Assembly: GCF_000004075.3 (NCBI RefSeq)
Contig: NC_026660.2
Span: 27,531,498 to 27,595,497 of the forward strand
Direction: 5' to 3'
DNA: 64,000 nucleotides
DNA from: Cucumis sativus
Lineage: Eukaryota; Streptophyta; Magnoliopsida; Cucurbitales; Cucurbitaceae
Under the pieces are notes generated by a model that searched no databases, was not told the origin of the DNA, and saw only the letters and a list, made by a program, of their open reading frames with translations. Numbering within the stretch: position 1 is the first letter of the stretch; each line of letters begins with the position of its first letter. Below are positions 1-13,100 of the stretch, piece after piece. Both the position numbers and the translations under genes were made by a program.

Positions 1-1390
1 TCTAAACTGAAAGTCTTACGTCAGTCGAGGATGATCATCACTGACGAATTAGGTGAAGACGACCCAGGAACCAAGTCTTTGTCCGTATCTAACCTCTTTT
101 AATTCCTTTTACCAAAACTTTTTTTTTTTTTTTTTTTTTGAAAACAAGAAACCTAACTACAATAAGAAAGTTACAAAACCTAATTACATAACTATTGTTT
201 TTATTAATTTAAATCCTTTCTACTATATCAATTTAAACAACATTTTGTAACTATTTACTCTTTAATTACTTTATATTGAATTTTAACAATATCATGTAAA
301 ACACTTGAACTTTTCGATTAAATTTAATATATATATAATATAAATGCATTAAAGTTAGAAAATGAGAGCGGTTCTTATTTTTCTCACTTTTAAGTAGAGA
401 CATTTGTAAAAATAGCAACAAATGATGATAATGATAGATAAATTATTAATATTATGTGATGGTATGGTACTAAAAAACAGACTTCCTAAAGATAGGATCT
501 CGGAGTCATGATGGCTTGTTGTTTAATTTAATGAAAGAGTGTTGATGCTGTTAATATTAAGAAGAATGCATAATGTTGGAATATTATATTTTGAGTTTTT
601 ACTTTTAAATCTTTGTCGGCCTCTTAAATATCAAATTTGTAATAACTTCAAATTTGTAGTTTCTTTTAGGAAGGGCAAAAACTCTATTTGTGTGTGTCTT
701 TTAGTAATTCAAAATTTAAAATTTGATCTTCCATTTCCCTTTCAGATTATGCATAAACCATTCCACGATAGCCATTTTATTGGATCTGTTGAAGTACTGA
801 ATTAGAACTTTGTTTTTTCTTTTGATAAAATAAAGAAAAAGTAAAAATAACTTCAGTTTTCAAAGCAAAATTTTAATACTTAAAATTTCTCAAGTACCTA
901 AGAAACTTGAATTCTTTACTAATTCCAAAACAACGCACTTAATTTTAAAACTAAACAGTCATTATTAATAAATAAATAAATAAATAACCCTTTGGATAAA
1001 AACATTTTTTTGTAATTATGGAATAGTGGTAATATGGCATGAAGTATGAGAAATTATTTGATAAACTTAGTGCACTATGTATTAGATTTGATAATCAGAG
1101 ACCTATGATATATTTTGAATTTGATCTCAAATCAAATATTTTAATTGCCATGTAATAATTATATTATTTGGATATTAAAATGTAATTAAAACAGTTAATG
1201 AGATTAAAACCAAAAAGAATAGGATGATATTAGGGAGAGGATGGTGCGTGGGGGTATAAGAAAGCGGGTGTAGGGAAAGAAGAATGGAGAAGCAAACAGA
1301 GGATCCATTTGCCGGGAAAGTGCAAAGAGACGTTAAGTTAGTTGGGAATTGGGATATAAACGGCAATGAACGAAAGCAAGAGGGTTGGGT
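1..1390. other. Intergenic DNA upstream of the SFH gene
   Basis: No convincing coding sequence. The stretch is AT-rich and carries a T run at about 119-139. Open frames here are short and have no recognisable product or splice partners. The last 150 bases become pyrimidine-rich towards the transcribed leader of the next gene. Confidence 0.6.
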
Positions 1391-1394
1391 TTCG

Positions 1395-2067
1395 CCGGTA
1401 TCATCAAAGTCCAGTGAATCTTAGCTGACTTCGTCAATCTTCTTATTCTCAAACAACAGATTTTCATCTTCTTTTTCTTTTTTCTATTTATCAACAAAAT
1501 TAACAAACTCTCTTTTTTTCTCTCTCTCTCTCTTCTAATCTTTCCCCCTTCTCTTATGTTCTGTTGTAATTCGCCTAATCTCTCCACATTTTCCTTACAG
1601 CCTTCTCTTTTCTTTTTCTTCCCTCAATTTAATCTCCCTCTCCCCGCCTACTTCGCTTTCCTGCCCCTCACATTTCACCTTCTTTGCGTTTCTCATTGGT
1701 AATTTCTCCGCTCTCTCTCTCTTTTCTTTTTCTCTTAATCTATCTACCCCATGTTCCTTTTTTATTACTTCAATGTCGTTTGGGTTTAATGTGGATGGTT
1801 TTTCAAGTTTTTGTTTTAATTTAGGTTGAAGATCGGGAAAGTTTTTGTGGGGTTTGCTTTCTTTTGTAACTTTTGAAGATCTTCTTCACATTTTAATTTC
1901 TTGGGTTTTCTTTTCTTTTCCTTTCTTTTCTTTTCTTTTCTTTTCTTTTCTTTTGCAGGCCGGGCATTTAGGAGAGGAATTGAAATCTGATCTTTTGTGA
2001 TATGAGTGCTTGATTCGTCTCTTTAATGCATAGCCTATTTCAATAGTAAACCCAAAAACACGACATC
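1395..2067 (+). promoter_or_regulatory. 5' leader of the SFH gene with a probable UTR intron and short uORFs
   Basis: A CT-rich leader precedes the SFH start codon. A donor-like CATTG|GTAATT after 1698 and a pyrimidine tract ending TTTTGCAG at 1958 fit a 5' UTR intron at 1699-1958. The downstream leader exon holds two short upstream ORFs, an ATG at about 2002 followed by two codons and a stop, and an ATG at about 2026 followed by five codons and a stop. The splice sites are read from sequence; the transcription start is not known. Confidence 0.5.
1907..1954 (+). repeat. (CTTTT)n microsatellite
   Basis: About nine copies of a CTTTT-type unit lie directly before the TTTTGCAG acceptor of the presumed SFH leader intron, so the repeat forms its polypyrimidine tract. 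Confidence 0.85.
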
Positions 2068-5000
2068 ATGTCCGGACCATTGTTTTCCAAACCAGGTGTG
2101 TTTTTCTAATCCATTTGTGGTTGCATTCGTTCTTCTATTATGAATCCTTCCCAGTTTTGTTTATGGATCTTTCGTTTTGTCAACTGGGATTCCGCAAGAA
2201 TGTTCATGAAAAAATGGATGAAATTTGTGAGCTGAACAAATTGAAAACGTAGAACTTGAATGGATGATCCTCATTCTTTTGTTTAGCTGAGATTTGACTG
2301 ATTGTTTTAAACTTTTTATAGCTCTTGAAGGGTCTGATCTTGAGAATTCCGAGGATGAAAAGAATACATCTATTGGGTCCTTCAAGCAGAAGGCAGCGCA
2401 TGCCTCCTCCAAGTTCAGACATTCTATGACAAGAAGGGGCAGGAGAAGTAGTAAAGTTTCATCTGTGGTAATTGAAGACGTGCGCAACACAGATGAGATG
2501 CAGGCTGTTGATGCCTTTCGCCAAGCATTAATATTAGAGGAGTTGCTACCCGCCAAGCACGACGACTATCACATGATGCTCAGGTTCATCGTTTTATACC
2601 CCTATGTTTTATCACCTGCCCAGCAGCATCCAAATCATTGAAGTTCAATTCTCTTGGTTTTCAGGCTTTATTTAATCGCTCTGTACATTCTCATCATTAT
2701 ATCAGCCCAAGTTTTTCTAAGTATTAGGAGGTTGATATGTACTAAAAGATTTTTGACGTGAACATAAAATGGTTGCTTCATGTCTTTGAAGCTTTACTGA
2801 GCTAAAACGCTTGAAATAATGCTATGGAAATTTGCTTTAGCAGTCATGGTGGTGATACAGATTATGATTTTTTGATTAGATGACGACCAATTTATTTCAG
2901 CTTTGAGAAAGTATTGGCTGAGGGGAGATTCAAGATCTTCCTACTTCTCCCCTGTCTCCCTTAGATTTCAAGCAAGATATTACCAATACGTACCTTCTCC
3001 CAGAAGTTATCATCTCTACATACTTCCCGTAATGGAAGGCAGCTGCAGCCCTAACTAACTAATATGCTTGGGGCGCCACACGAATATAAATCATATTACA
3101 TATTACCCAGAGTCCCCTTTCTTCATTGTCTTACATCTCTCTACGTAATTTCGTGATTGGGGTCTATCTTATCAAAGTTGATCGTTACATAGTGTAGGGC
3201 AAGCATCGTGTCAAACAGAAGCATGTGTTCATCTTCTTTTCAGTTTTTTATGTTGTAGTCTTAAAAAATCTCCTTTGGACACAGATTCTTGAAGGCCAGG
3301 AAGTTTGATATTGAGAAAACCAAGCAAATGTGGTCTGACATGCTCCAGTGGCGTAAAGAATTTGGCGCTGACACCATATTGGAGGTATTTGATATAGAAA
3401 TATTTGCATAGCCTTTACAATTTTTGTGCACCTTTCCCTGTATAAGAAATACCGGATTTTATAAACTCCTGAATTGAATTTCCCCTTTTTTTCCTTCTCT
3501 ACTTAAGGATTTTGTATTTGAGGAGCTCGATCAAGTCTTGGATTATTATCCTCAAGGACATCATGGTGTAGATAAGGAAGGACGGCCAGTATATATTGAG
3601 AAGTTGGGAAAGGTCGATCCCACAAAGTTAATGCAAGTCACTGATCTTGACCGCTATTTGAAATACCATGTACGGGAGTTTGAGAAGACATTCTTGGTAA
3701 AGTTTCCTGCCTGTTCAATAGCCTCCAAGAGGCACATTGATCAAAGTACAACAATATTGGATGTCCAAGGAGTGGTATGTATGTCTCTATATTATTATTA
3801 CTTCTCTAGAGTAATTAATTGCGGCCAAATACTTTATGCAATTTTTATATACCTCTATCATCTTGGTATATGTCGTGATAGTGATTCCCTTTGAACAAGT
3901 TGTTCTTAAAAAATTTGGGGTGTTTATCTCTTTCATTCCTTTTCCAATTCCCTAGTGCAATTTTTAAACTAAAATTGATTTGACAGGGACTTAAAAACTT
4001 CAATAAAACTGCCCGGGAACTCATTTCCCGCCTTCAAAAAGTTGATGGCGAGAACTATCCAGAGGTATATTGTAGAATGTTTGATGTTTAGTCGTATGTA
4101 ATGTTATTTTTTCTTTTAACTACGTCTTATACTGAACCAAAGTTAAAATGTGAGTAAACGTGAATGCAGACCTTGAATCGTATGTTCATCATTAATGCCG
4201 GTTCCGGATTTAGAATGTTGTGGAACACTGTAAAATCTTTTCTAGATCCTAAAACCACAGCAAAGATCCATGTAAATGTTCTTCCCTAATTTCAGTTTCT
4301 TAATATCAAATTTTGCAAATGTAACTAACCTAGTGAAACTTGCTCAGGTTCTTGGAAATAAATACCAAAGCAAGTTGCTGGAAATTATTGATTCAAGGTT
4401 GGTCACTTAAGAGAAAATAAATGGTCAAGTTATAGTTTAAACTTCACTAATCCTATTAGCTTAAGATCTTCTAGGTACCCCTCGTAGATTTGGAATTTTT
4501 CAAGTAACGGCTTGTAAATGTCTCCTTTTGCGATTTCATGTTGCAACAGTGAATTGCCAGAATTTCTTGGAGGCACATGTACCTGCGCCGATCAAGGAGG
4601 ATGCATGCGTTCTGATAAAGGTCCATGGAAGGACCTAAATATATTAAAGGTCCCAATTGATATCTCCATCTTTGATTATAGTTCATCTGACTTTTATCGT
4701 TGATTTTTAAAAATAATTGATGGACTTGCAGATGGTCAACAATGGAAACCATAAATGTTTAATGGAATGCGGGGATAACGAGGTTATTTTCTTGGGTTTT
4801 GGACCTTTTTTTATTTGATTTATTTTGAAGTTTCTATTTTACGTTTTTTTTATATGGTCTCTTTAATATCATGACCTCTACGTACTTCTAACTTCTTCTC
4901 TAGTTGATGAACTATTTTGGTATGTGCTCTATATAGGGACATCACTTACCCGATGTTAAGGATGTCTGCACCATCTCCCCCAAACATTCTTTTAATCACG

Positions 5001-6668
5001 TTGAGCATCAATCACTCTCTTCTCTCCCTGAGGTAAGAGAGAAATTTAATTTGCTTCACTCCGTAATGTTCAATTTAAATTAATGATTTTCAGTCAACTA
5101 GTAAGAATTCAATAATGTCCCCAATAATAACTACAAGAAACTATATATCAAATCTTTTTAGTTTATGTTCTTTAGTGTTGAGATTGATCATTACATACAA
5201 CCAAAATTTAAAGTTGAATAAGTAAAGCTTTGATAACCATTTGATTTTTGAAAAATCAAGTTCATATGAATTTTGTTTAACTCGTGAGTTTCTTCGTTTT
5301 GGTAGGAATAAGGAATACATATCTTATATATCCAAAACTATTTTCTACATCTTCTTCTTTGGAAAGTCTTGGATCACATTGTCTGTTCCTAATCAAAATA
5401 TAAATATGATAGGTTCCAATTACCAAGAATATTCAAGTGCCTTACAATGAGGATTGTGTTCGGGTGATCGATAAAAATGTGGATTTTGCATGGAAAACAG
5501 TGCCAGAAAAGAAAATGTTAGCCTCTTCCAAGGGTATGTTATCATTTTCAATTACTCATTTTTACTTTATTTAATTTAATTATTCAGTTTAGAAGGTAAT
5601 TTTATTATTCATGATTTATGCTTCTTGATTCTTACTGCACATGTTGCTTGTGGCGTATCTACTTGACCTAGAAGTTAGAGGATTAAATCTCCTAACTCGT
5701 TTATCGTTGAACTCAGAAACGGTTTTTTAAAAGATTAAATCTACATTTTTCAAATCTAACTCTTCCTTTATTCTTATTCAGTGTTTGCAACTATGTTTAA
5801 ACATCTTTTAAAAAAATTTGAATTGGTTAGAATACAAATGTAAATCTTGCATGATTGAGCTCTTTAGAAAATAAAGTGTGTGTATATATTTTCATTTGGG
5901 TACAGCTGCATATATAGAAGTATTTAGATAATTTTCTGTTGCATAATCAAAGTTTTTTTTATTTTATAATACAATTCCTTGCAGCAATAGATTGTGGTTT
6001 AGCCGGTTCAGTAGAGGCCCCTGGGGGTCTTAAATTCAAGTTTGTCGCTAATATTGTGGCCTTCCTAATGGGAATTTCTGCTACGGTGAGATTGGCTCGC
6101 ACCATGCCTAAGAAGCTCACTAATGCCTCCATTTACTCCAACCCAGTTTACTGTGCTGACGACCCGATGTACAAGGGTCAGTGTCAGGGTCAGCCACCTT
6201 TATTACAACCCTTACCTGATTACATGTCCACCGTTAAGCGCATGGCTGAATTGGAAGAGAGAGTCAATAAGTTGTGCATTAAACCTCCTGACATGCCTCG
6301 CGAGAAAGAGGAGCTACTGAAAGCTACAATAACCCGCGTTGAAGCCCTTGAACAGGAGCTTATCGTATCCAAAAAGGTATGATCAGTTAAAACGCCATTG
6401 TTCCTTTTTCTATGCTGCGTAGTGTTTTTCCTTAGTGATCACGATCAGTATAATGTTGAACTTACCATAGGTTTTGGAGGAAACAATGGCTAGACAAGCT
6501 GAGATCTTTGCTTATATTGAGAAAAAGAAGAAAAAGAGGAGACTGGTAATCTACTTTCACTAACCACATTGTCTTTTTTTTCTTTTATAAGTGAATTTGA
6601 ATTGACTTGCATAACTTTGGCTGAGAATATTATTATATTACTGTATACAGATACCATTCCGCTGGTGA
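2068..6668 (+). CDS. SFH: Sec14-like phosphatidylinositol/phosphatidylcholine transfer protein, SFH type
   Basis: Exons: 2068..2095, 2322..2583, 3285..3384, 3508..3774, 3987..4064, 4170..4271, 4348..4397, 4550..4649, 4732..4782, 4937..5032, 5413..5533, 5985..6376, 6471..6545, 6651..6668. The joined frame is 579 residues with every junction GT/AG. A CRAL-TRIO N-terminal segment (about residues 65-130, with [20 protein letters not shown]) leads into the Sec14 lipid-binding fold (about 145-320), which holds [14 protein letters not shown] and [20 protein letters not shown] and ends with the [20 protein letters not shown] motif. The C-terminal third has a predicted coiled coil (about 505-560) and a Lys/Arg-rich tail ending PFRW, typical of one SFH subclass. 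Family knowledge: such proteins exchange phosphatidylinositol for phosphatidylcholine and promote phosphoinositide synthesis at membranes during polarised growth. It converges on the bHLH gene. Which SFH paralogue it is cannot be told from sequence alone. Confidence 0.93.
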
Positions 6669-7230
6669 AGGGATATATCCCACAAACGATCACAGCTACG
6701 ACCGGTTAAGCGATCGCCCCCAAACACCAAATCTCTCCGCTCTCTGTTTAAAACCAGAAAAAAAATGTAAATGGAGTTCTGGTGAAGTTGTTTCAATTTT
6801 ATTGTACACAGTATTTATTTCTGATGTAAACCTGAGTTCGTCGTCATTAGATTAACCAAAAGAAGAAAACCCCCATCTCTTTAAATATGATGGGGGGGAT
6901 GTAAATTCATAAGAGTTTCTGCAAGAAACGAAATCAAACACGTGTGTTTTACTACAAAGCAAATATGATTTTGGAAAAATGGGAAAATTACAACAAGTAA
7001 ATGCTTATTTTGTAGATCTCACTCTACCAAATAACCATTATTGACAATTTTCTTCTCTTTAAACTGAACTGGAAAGAACAGCTATACAACAAACAGCAAA
7101 CAGCCAACGAGAAAACCCCAATAAACAACATCAAGAATTGCCTTTTTTTTTTTTTTTTTTGGCTGAGCAGTTTTCTTCCCCTTTCTTTGATGAAAATCTT
7201 TTGAAATCTTTGGTTTTGTCTCTCTCTCTC
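6669..7230. other. Convergent intergenic region between the SFH and bHLH genes
   Basis: This 562-bp gap separates two stop codons facing each other. It must hold both 3' UTRs and both polyadenylation regions. A T run of about 20 lies at 7141-7160. No coding signal was seen. Confidence 0.7.
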
Positions 7231-10104
7231 TTAATCATAACCATGAATGAATGAAGCGCAGGAAAGTGGCATAAGACACAGCCCTCTGCTTCTAAGATCT
7301 TGCCTTGGTTTTGTTCCTTCCTCTTGGATTGAACCCTGCAAATTTTAGTATATAATTAATACTTTCAGTTTAATTTTACACTACTACTACATATAAATTT
7401 ATATGGTTTAGGGTTTCTCTTTGAAATACAAAAACTATTTTTTTAATGTCTAGGTATAACAAATTGGCAGTTTCTATAAAACAAAACACATAATACATAC
7501 AACCTTATCTTGTCTTATATATCCATTAATTCTTAATTAAATTAAACAATAGTTCCTCTTTACCATTCTTCTATCGTTTTTTTATATATATAAATATAAC
7601 TCTTCTTAATAAGAGCAATAGGATCATGTCAAGAGTGTGTGTTTCACTCGGAAAACCCCATTAAATGAAAAGATGTTATTCTGAACCAAAGTATCAGTTA
7701 AAAAATAAACAGATCCAAACCAATTCACAATATTAAACTCCCAAGTAATAAACAAGGGGTGCATGAAGAGTGAAAGGGTTACTATTAAGAGGCTAAGGAA
7801 AGGAGAATCAAGTTGATGAGTAAAAAAAATATATTTATCACTTACAGGCTGCTGTTTTTGGTAGGGTTTGCTCTGAGAAGACCCCAAATATGGCATGCTT
7901 AAAGTCTGCACACAGCTTATGATAAATTCTGTTAGACGCACTACAAAATTTTAAAAATAATCATTTGAATTTTTGTTTTTTATCTTTTAAATTTGTGCTT
8001 GTTTTTCTGCAATTCCATTACCATGCTTTGATCTTTCTTTCTTTTTTTTTTAACAAGAAGCTAAATAAGGAGAGGGATTAGTTAGTATACGAACACCCAA
8101 ACATCTCCATCAGCTTAACATATCTATAACACCCTCGTCACACTCTTCCCCAAGGAAAAATATGATTTGAACGCATACCCAAATTTTGAAAAAAAAAAAA
8201 AATAGAAACGACCCTTTAGATTTTCAAAACATTTAATTTTGAAGCTTAATTTTAAACATATCATGAAGGTCCTGCATATGTGTTAACCTAGCTAGTTATG
8301 ATATTCAGGTATGCCCACTAATTTCACGATCTTCTCTGTCTTGTTCTAATAATAAAAAATAAAATAAAACTTAAATAATTATCAAAGGAAACTGTAGTTA
8401 AAGTTAATAGAGAAGTAAGTCACCTCAACTTGATCATGAAGAAACTGAATGTAGCCAATTGCTTCAGTTAGAACTGAGGAAGTATCAGTCTGAAAAAGAT
8501 AGTTTTTTTTTCAAAATAAAATGAAATGGTAAGAAACTGTAACCACAAGTTATGGGCAAATGGGGTTATTTTAAGCATAAAAAAAGAGAGGTTAGTGGGT
8601 TCTGAATCTGATAAAAAGGAAAGCAAAATAATGTAGAGAAAGAAAAAGAGTTTTGATTTATATATAATATATACCTTACCAAAAGGTGCTACCAGCCTTT
8701 GAAGTGCTGAAATCCTGTCTCCCAATTTCTCTTTTCTCACCTGCACAAATTAAGATTATACAAATTTTAATTCAATATAACCCACAAAAAATAATATATC
8801 TTCGTAACCAAACAATTAAACATGTTCCAATCTTGAGTCACTTCTTAAATTGGATTCAAAAGCTTTACCTTTAATGGTGGGCAAGAAGTTCTTGAGGTGG
8901 AACAAGATTTCTTTGATTCTGGATTATTGGACTTTTTAGGCTCAGACATGCTGTTCATTGGCCTCTTTGCTCTAGCAACACTTGATGATGAAGTCTGAAA
9001 ATAAATATTTTTTTAAAAAAGGAAGTAATTTGCATGTAAAGATACTATACTTTTTATCCCAAATCAACAAAAGGGTAAAATGATTGAATAAATGAGAGGA
9101 GATTAAAAACAAAAAAATGTGTATAAGAAGATGAAAAGATACAAACTTTATTGGAGCTGTTTGATGGGCTGTTGTTATTATTAATTGAATCTTGAACATG
9201 ATGATGATGATGCTGCTGTTGCTGATGAGCATAACCAAATAGAGCTCTATTTTTGTTAAAAGCACTTGAATTATAATTTGGGGTTGAGAGAAAATCCAGA
9301 TGATGGTGACGATCAACAGCATGTAAATTGTAGCCCATGGTACTTGAAAATGATGATGAAGACAACAAATCCAACGTTGAAGTACTACTACTATTATGAT
9401 TATTGTTGTTGTTGTTCCTTAAACTACTCGAAAAAAGATTATTGTTGTAATAATTGGTGTTGGATCCAGCTGATATCCCTGGTAAAACTCCATAACTTGC
9501 TGGAGATTGAATAGAAGAATAAAGAGCTGAAAGCTGCTGCTGTTCATTGGGTTGTTGTTGTTGGTAAGTTGATGAGAAATTGAACCATACATTCTGATCA
9601 TTCTCATTGTCTCTTGATGAACATTGTAAGCTTTGTTCCACTAAATAAGGGTTATTGTAGGAATTTCCTTCCCTGCATGAACCACATATGTATATGTACC
9701 AAAAAAATTGAGAACAAATTATATTACTCAAGAAAAAATAATAAGGAGGTTCATCCAGATATCTCAACTAGGTCAACATATCCTCATCAACCACGAAGAG
9801 ATGCATTTATTCATCATGTCTCAAACATATAAAGATGACCTTTTTTTTCTTAAGCTAAAAAAAGGATAGTAAAGATTGAATCTTGATGTATTTTGCATGC
9901 ATATGATAATGATTAAAGACGATGAGTATATTGCAAAAACAAACATAAATTAAGGGGAAGATTTAATTGAGTTTGGGCTTACAAAAGGATGTTGGGGCTG
10001 CTACATTCATGAGTAGCGATGGGCTGTGTTCTTGGAGCTGATACCAAAGAAGAATATCCAACAAATAATTCTTGAAGTTGATGTTGGAGATTAGCAGACT
10101 CCAT
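7231..10104 (-). CDS. Atypical bHLH transcription factor (bHLH68/112/123-like group)
   Basis: Exons on the minus strand, in transcript order: 10104..9983, 9672..9147, 8994..8869, 8740..8675, 8489..8424, 7905..7846, 7335..7231; 356 residues with all phases consistent. Residues 41-216 are low complexity, with poly-Asn, poly-Ser and a Gln/His tract. The helix-loop-helix spans about 258-302: VRKEKLGDRISALQRLVAPF, then GKTDTSSVLTEAIGYIQFLH. The C-terminus carries the DLRSRGLCLMP motif seen in this subgroup. The basic region lacks the usual His-Glu-Arg triad of E-box binders, which is normal for this subgroup. Family knowledge: Arabidopsis relatives act in root development and stress responses. The role here is inferred from family only. 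The start is the first ATG of the exon in frame with the rest. Confidence 0.9.
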
Positions 10105-13100
10105 GGGTATGGTCTAAAAAAGAGATTTTGAAAAAAAGAAAAGAATGAAATGATTAAAGGGGAAGAGATAGATGATGGTGGGGGGGGAAGAGAATTGCCT
10201 TTTCCTTTTTCCAAACTTTAGTACTGTTTGTTGTGTTGCCTTCTTGGCCCTTTCAAATTCTAAAGTTTATAGTATCATTTGGAAAGATGAAAGCTGTTGA
10301 AAATATATATGATTATCAAATTAAAATTAGAAAACTAAAAAAAGTATATAAGATGAGAGAATAATTTAGCAGACCTTTGGGGGAAAGAACAAAAACCTAA
10401 AAGGGATTTTAATGGGGATGACTTTGGGGTGGTGGGTTTGTTTATTATTAAGTTGCCTTTACTCTCTCTTCCCCCATTTCCAACTTCAACCTTATTTATA
10501 ATATATATTAGAATAGATCAGAAAAACTTTGGTTTATGCAGAAAAGAAAAAAACTTTATGCAGCTTCATCAGTTGCTTTTTTCAAAACCCTATCTACCCT
10601 TTATTTTGGCTGATTTCAATATCATCATGTCAGAAAGCAATATAGTCCTTCAACCCTTAATCAAAACATTGTTGTTTGGTCCTCACCTTAGCTAGGAAAG
10701 AGAGAAAGATTGTTAGGGTTTGGCTACATTGATTGTAACAAATTTTTTACGAAGTGGATTTCTTTTCTGTGGAATGTGTTTTTCTCCAAGTTTGGAGTTT
10801 TCCACTTAAGATTTTAAGTTTCTTATTTTGTTGCAATCTTTTTTTCTCACTTGTTTTAATTTATGTTTATTCATACGATAGTAGGGGATTTTGTTTTTCT
10901 TAACATATAATGGATGGGTCTAACATCTCTATTTAATTAGTACCATATGTTTAGTTTAGTAAAAAAATTGTTTCGAAATCTACAGATGATTAAAAATACA
11001 AAATGTACTAAAATAATAGAAAATGACATATAAATTGTAATTAACTATTGACACGTTAGCTATGTCCATGCAGGTAGATAAAAAACAAATTTTATTAGAG
11101 AAGATGTTATAAAATACATCATGAAGGCACCCTAGGATTTAAAGAAGTCATATAGTACACTTCTTTAACCCTATACTTGTAAACTTGAATTACGTAAATA
11201 TGACAAATACATAAATAACTTAGATTTTGGAGAAGTTGTACTCAAACCCCACCATGCAAGGACCATCTACACCACTCCTGTACCTAGCTTGGCTAACCGG
11301 GCGTGACTCTCGTACTTGGTGATTTGAAATACAAAGACTTAATATCACCAAACTTTATTTATTTTCTTATTTTTTAATGATAACTTTTTTCTTTCTCCAA
11401 TGAAAACTCTGATCGGTTAATGGATAACAGTAAAGGCAAAGATGGATATCTTTTTTTCTGATGAACATAATCACTGGATGAGATGTTGCTGTTATCAGAT
11501 AAAATAAAATGATTTTTAAGGTTTTTTTTCTTTTTTTCGAAGATTTCATTTAGTTTTCGACTTTTGATATATGGTATAGGAAAAAAAAGGAAGTGACTGG
11601 TTAACCAATGATTTTGATCTCTTCCCTTAATCACGTAATAGGCAACTTTTGCTTTTTCTCTTTTTGTGTGTGCTTTCTGTTCAACTTAAAATATATATGA
11701 GTGTGACTAATTATACTTTTAACTACCTAATATATATTTATTTCCATCCGATTAAGTTTGGAAAGCAAGAGGAGGGATTTGATTAATTAATTAGTATTCA
11801 TTCAATAATTAAGCACCTTAAATTTTCACCATCTATATAAATTAACTCAACAAGAGGCTTCATTCCCACACCTTCGCCCATTTGTTGAACGAAAAACATG
11901 TTGTGATAATAGTTTGTTGTATACTCAGATCAATAAAAATTAGACAAATAGGTTTTCCTAAGATGGGCATAGCTAATATTGTGACACAAGTACTTTAATT
12001 TTCATTAGGATTATTGTAGGCTTAAGTCCTTATGATTTATTTTTTAAATGAGAAAAATCAAGAAGTGTTATGTACATAATCAGCAGGAAAAGAGCTCGAA
12101 CAAATCAAACAACAAGGGAAACTACAGAAAAGTCTTTCGGTTTAAAGCAATAGATAAGAAGAGACATCATAATTAAAAAGAAATTAAACTCTTCTTTCAA
12201 AAATAATTTTTCTATTTTCACAAAACACACAGAAAACATATCTCACTGCTCTATCTCTTTTATATTGGAGATATGTTGTTCACAAACGTACACCTCTTAA
12301 AAAGGTATCTCTTAAAAAAAAAATCTCTCAGCTCTGTACATTTCAACATTAGCAAATTTCAATTTTTTTTTAAAACATAAATTTCATATATTATCCCTAA
12401 TTTCTTCATTCTTTTCCCCAAGTGTCACATTCTTTAAAAGATTCATTTACATCCCTTAAATTTAGCCCTTGTTTAATCGAAAACACAGTGTTTCTCTTTT
12501 ATATATGATGTAGTAGTAAGTAAAAATATGAGTTCAAACATAATTCATGGCAAGAAAATTTCGTTCTTGTCAAAAGATTGTGTTTTAGAATAAAAGAAAA
12601 CAGCATTAATTAGGAAGGATAGTAAGAACACGATCTTTGTCAATAACAAGACCAAAAAGCCAACAAGAGAATTCACCCATTGATAGAAGAGAGCAGAATT
12701 AAATCTTCTTGCCTGGAGTTACTGTGTTACTGTGTTTGAGATTAGTGACAAGAAGATTGAATCACCACGAAAAGAAGTAACCACAATGTATACGAATTCT
12801 ACTATATTATTCATCACTAATAAATTTAAATTTTAGATTAAAAGTATAAAATTAAACATTAGCTTTTATTTTACGTAACTAATCTATGTTTGTTTCACAA
12901 TAATTTAAACCATTGAGACAACAGTAATTTTCTACAACATCAAAATCACTTTGAAATATATACTTATTAATTTATTGGATAGATAGATGATGCCATGACC
13001 TTCTTTCTTTCTCCCACCATAAGTTATATGAAAGTAGTTGACTTGTAAATTTTGATTCATTGATTCTTTTTCTATAATGGAGTTATCTTTAAAAAGAAAA

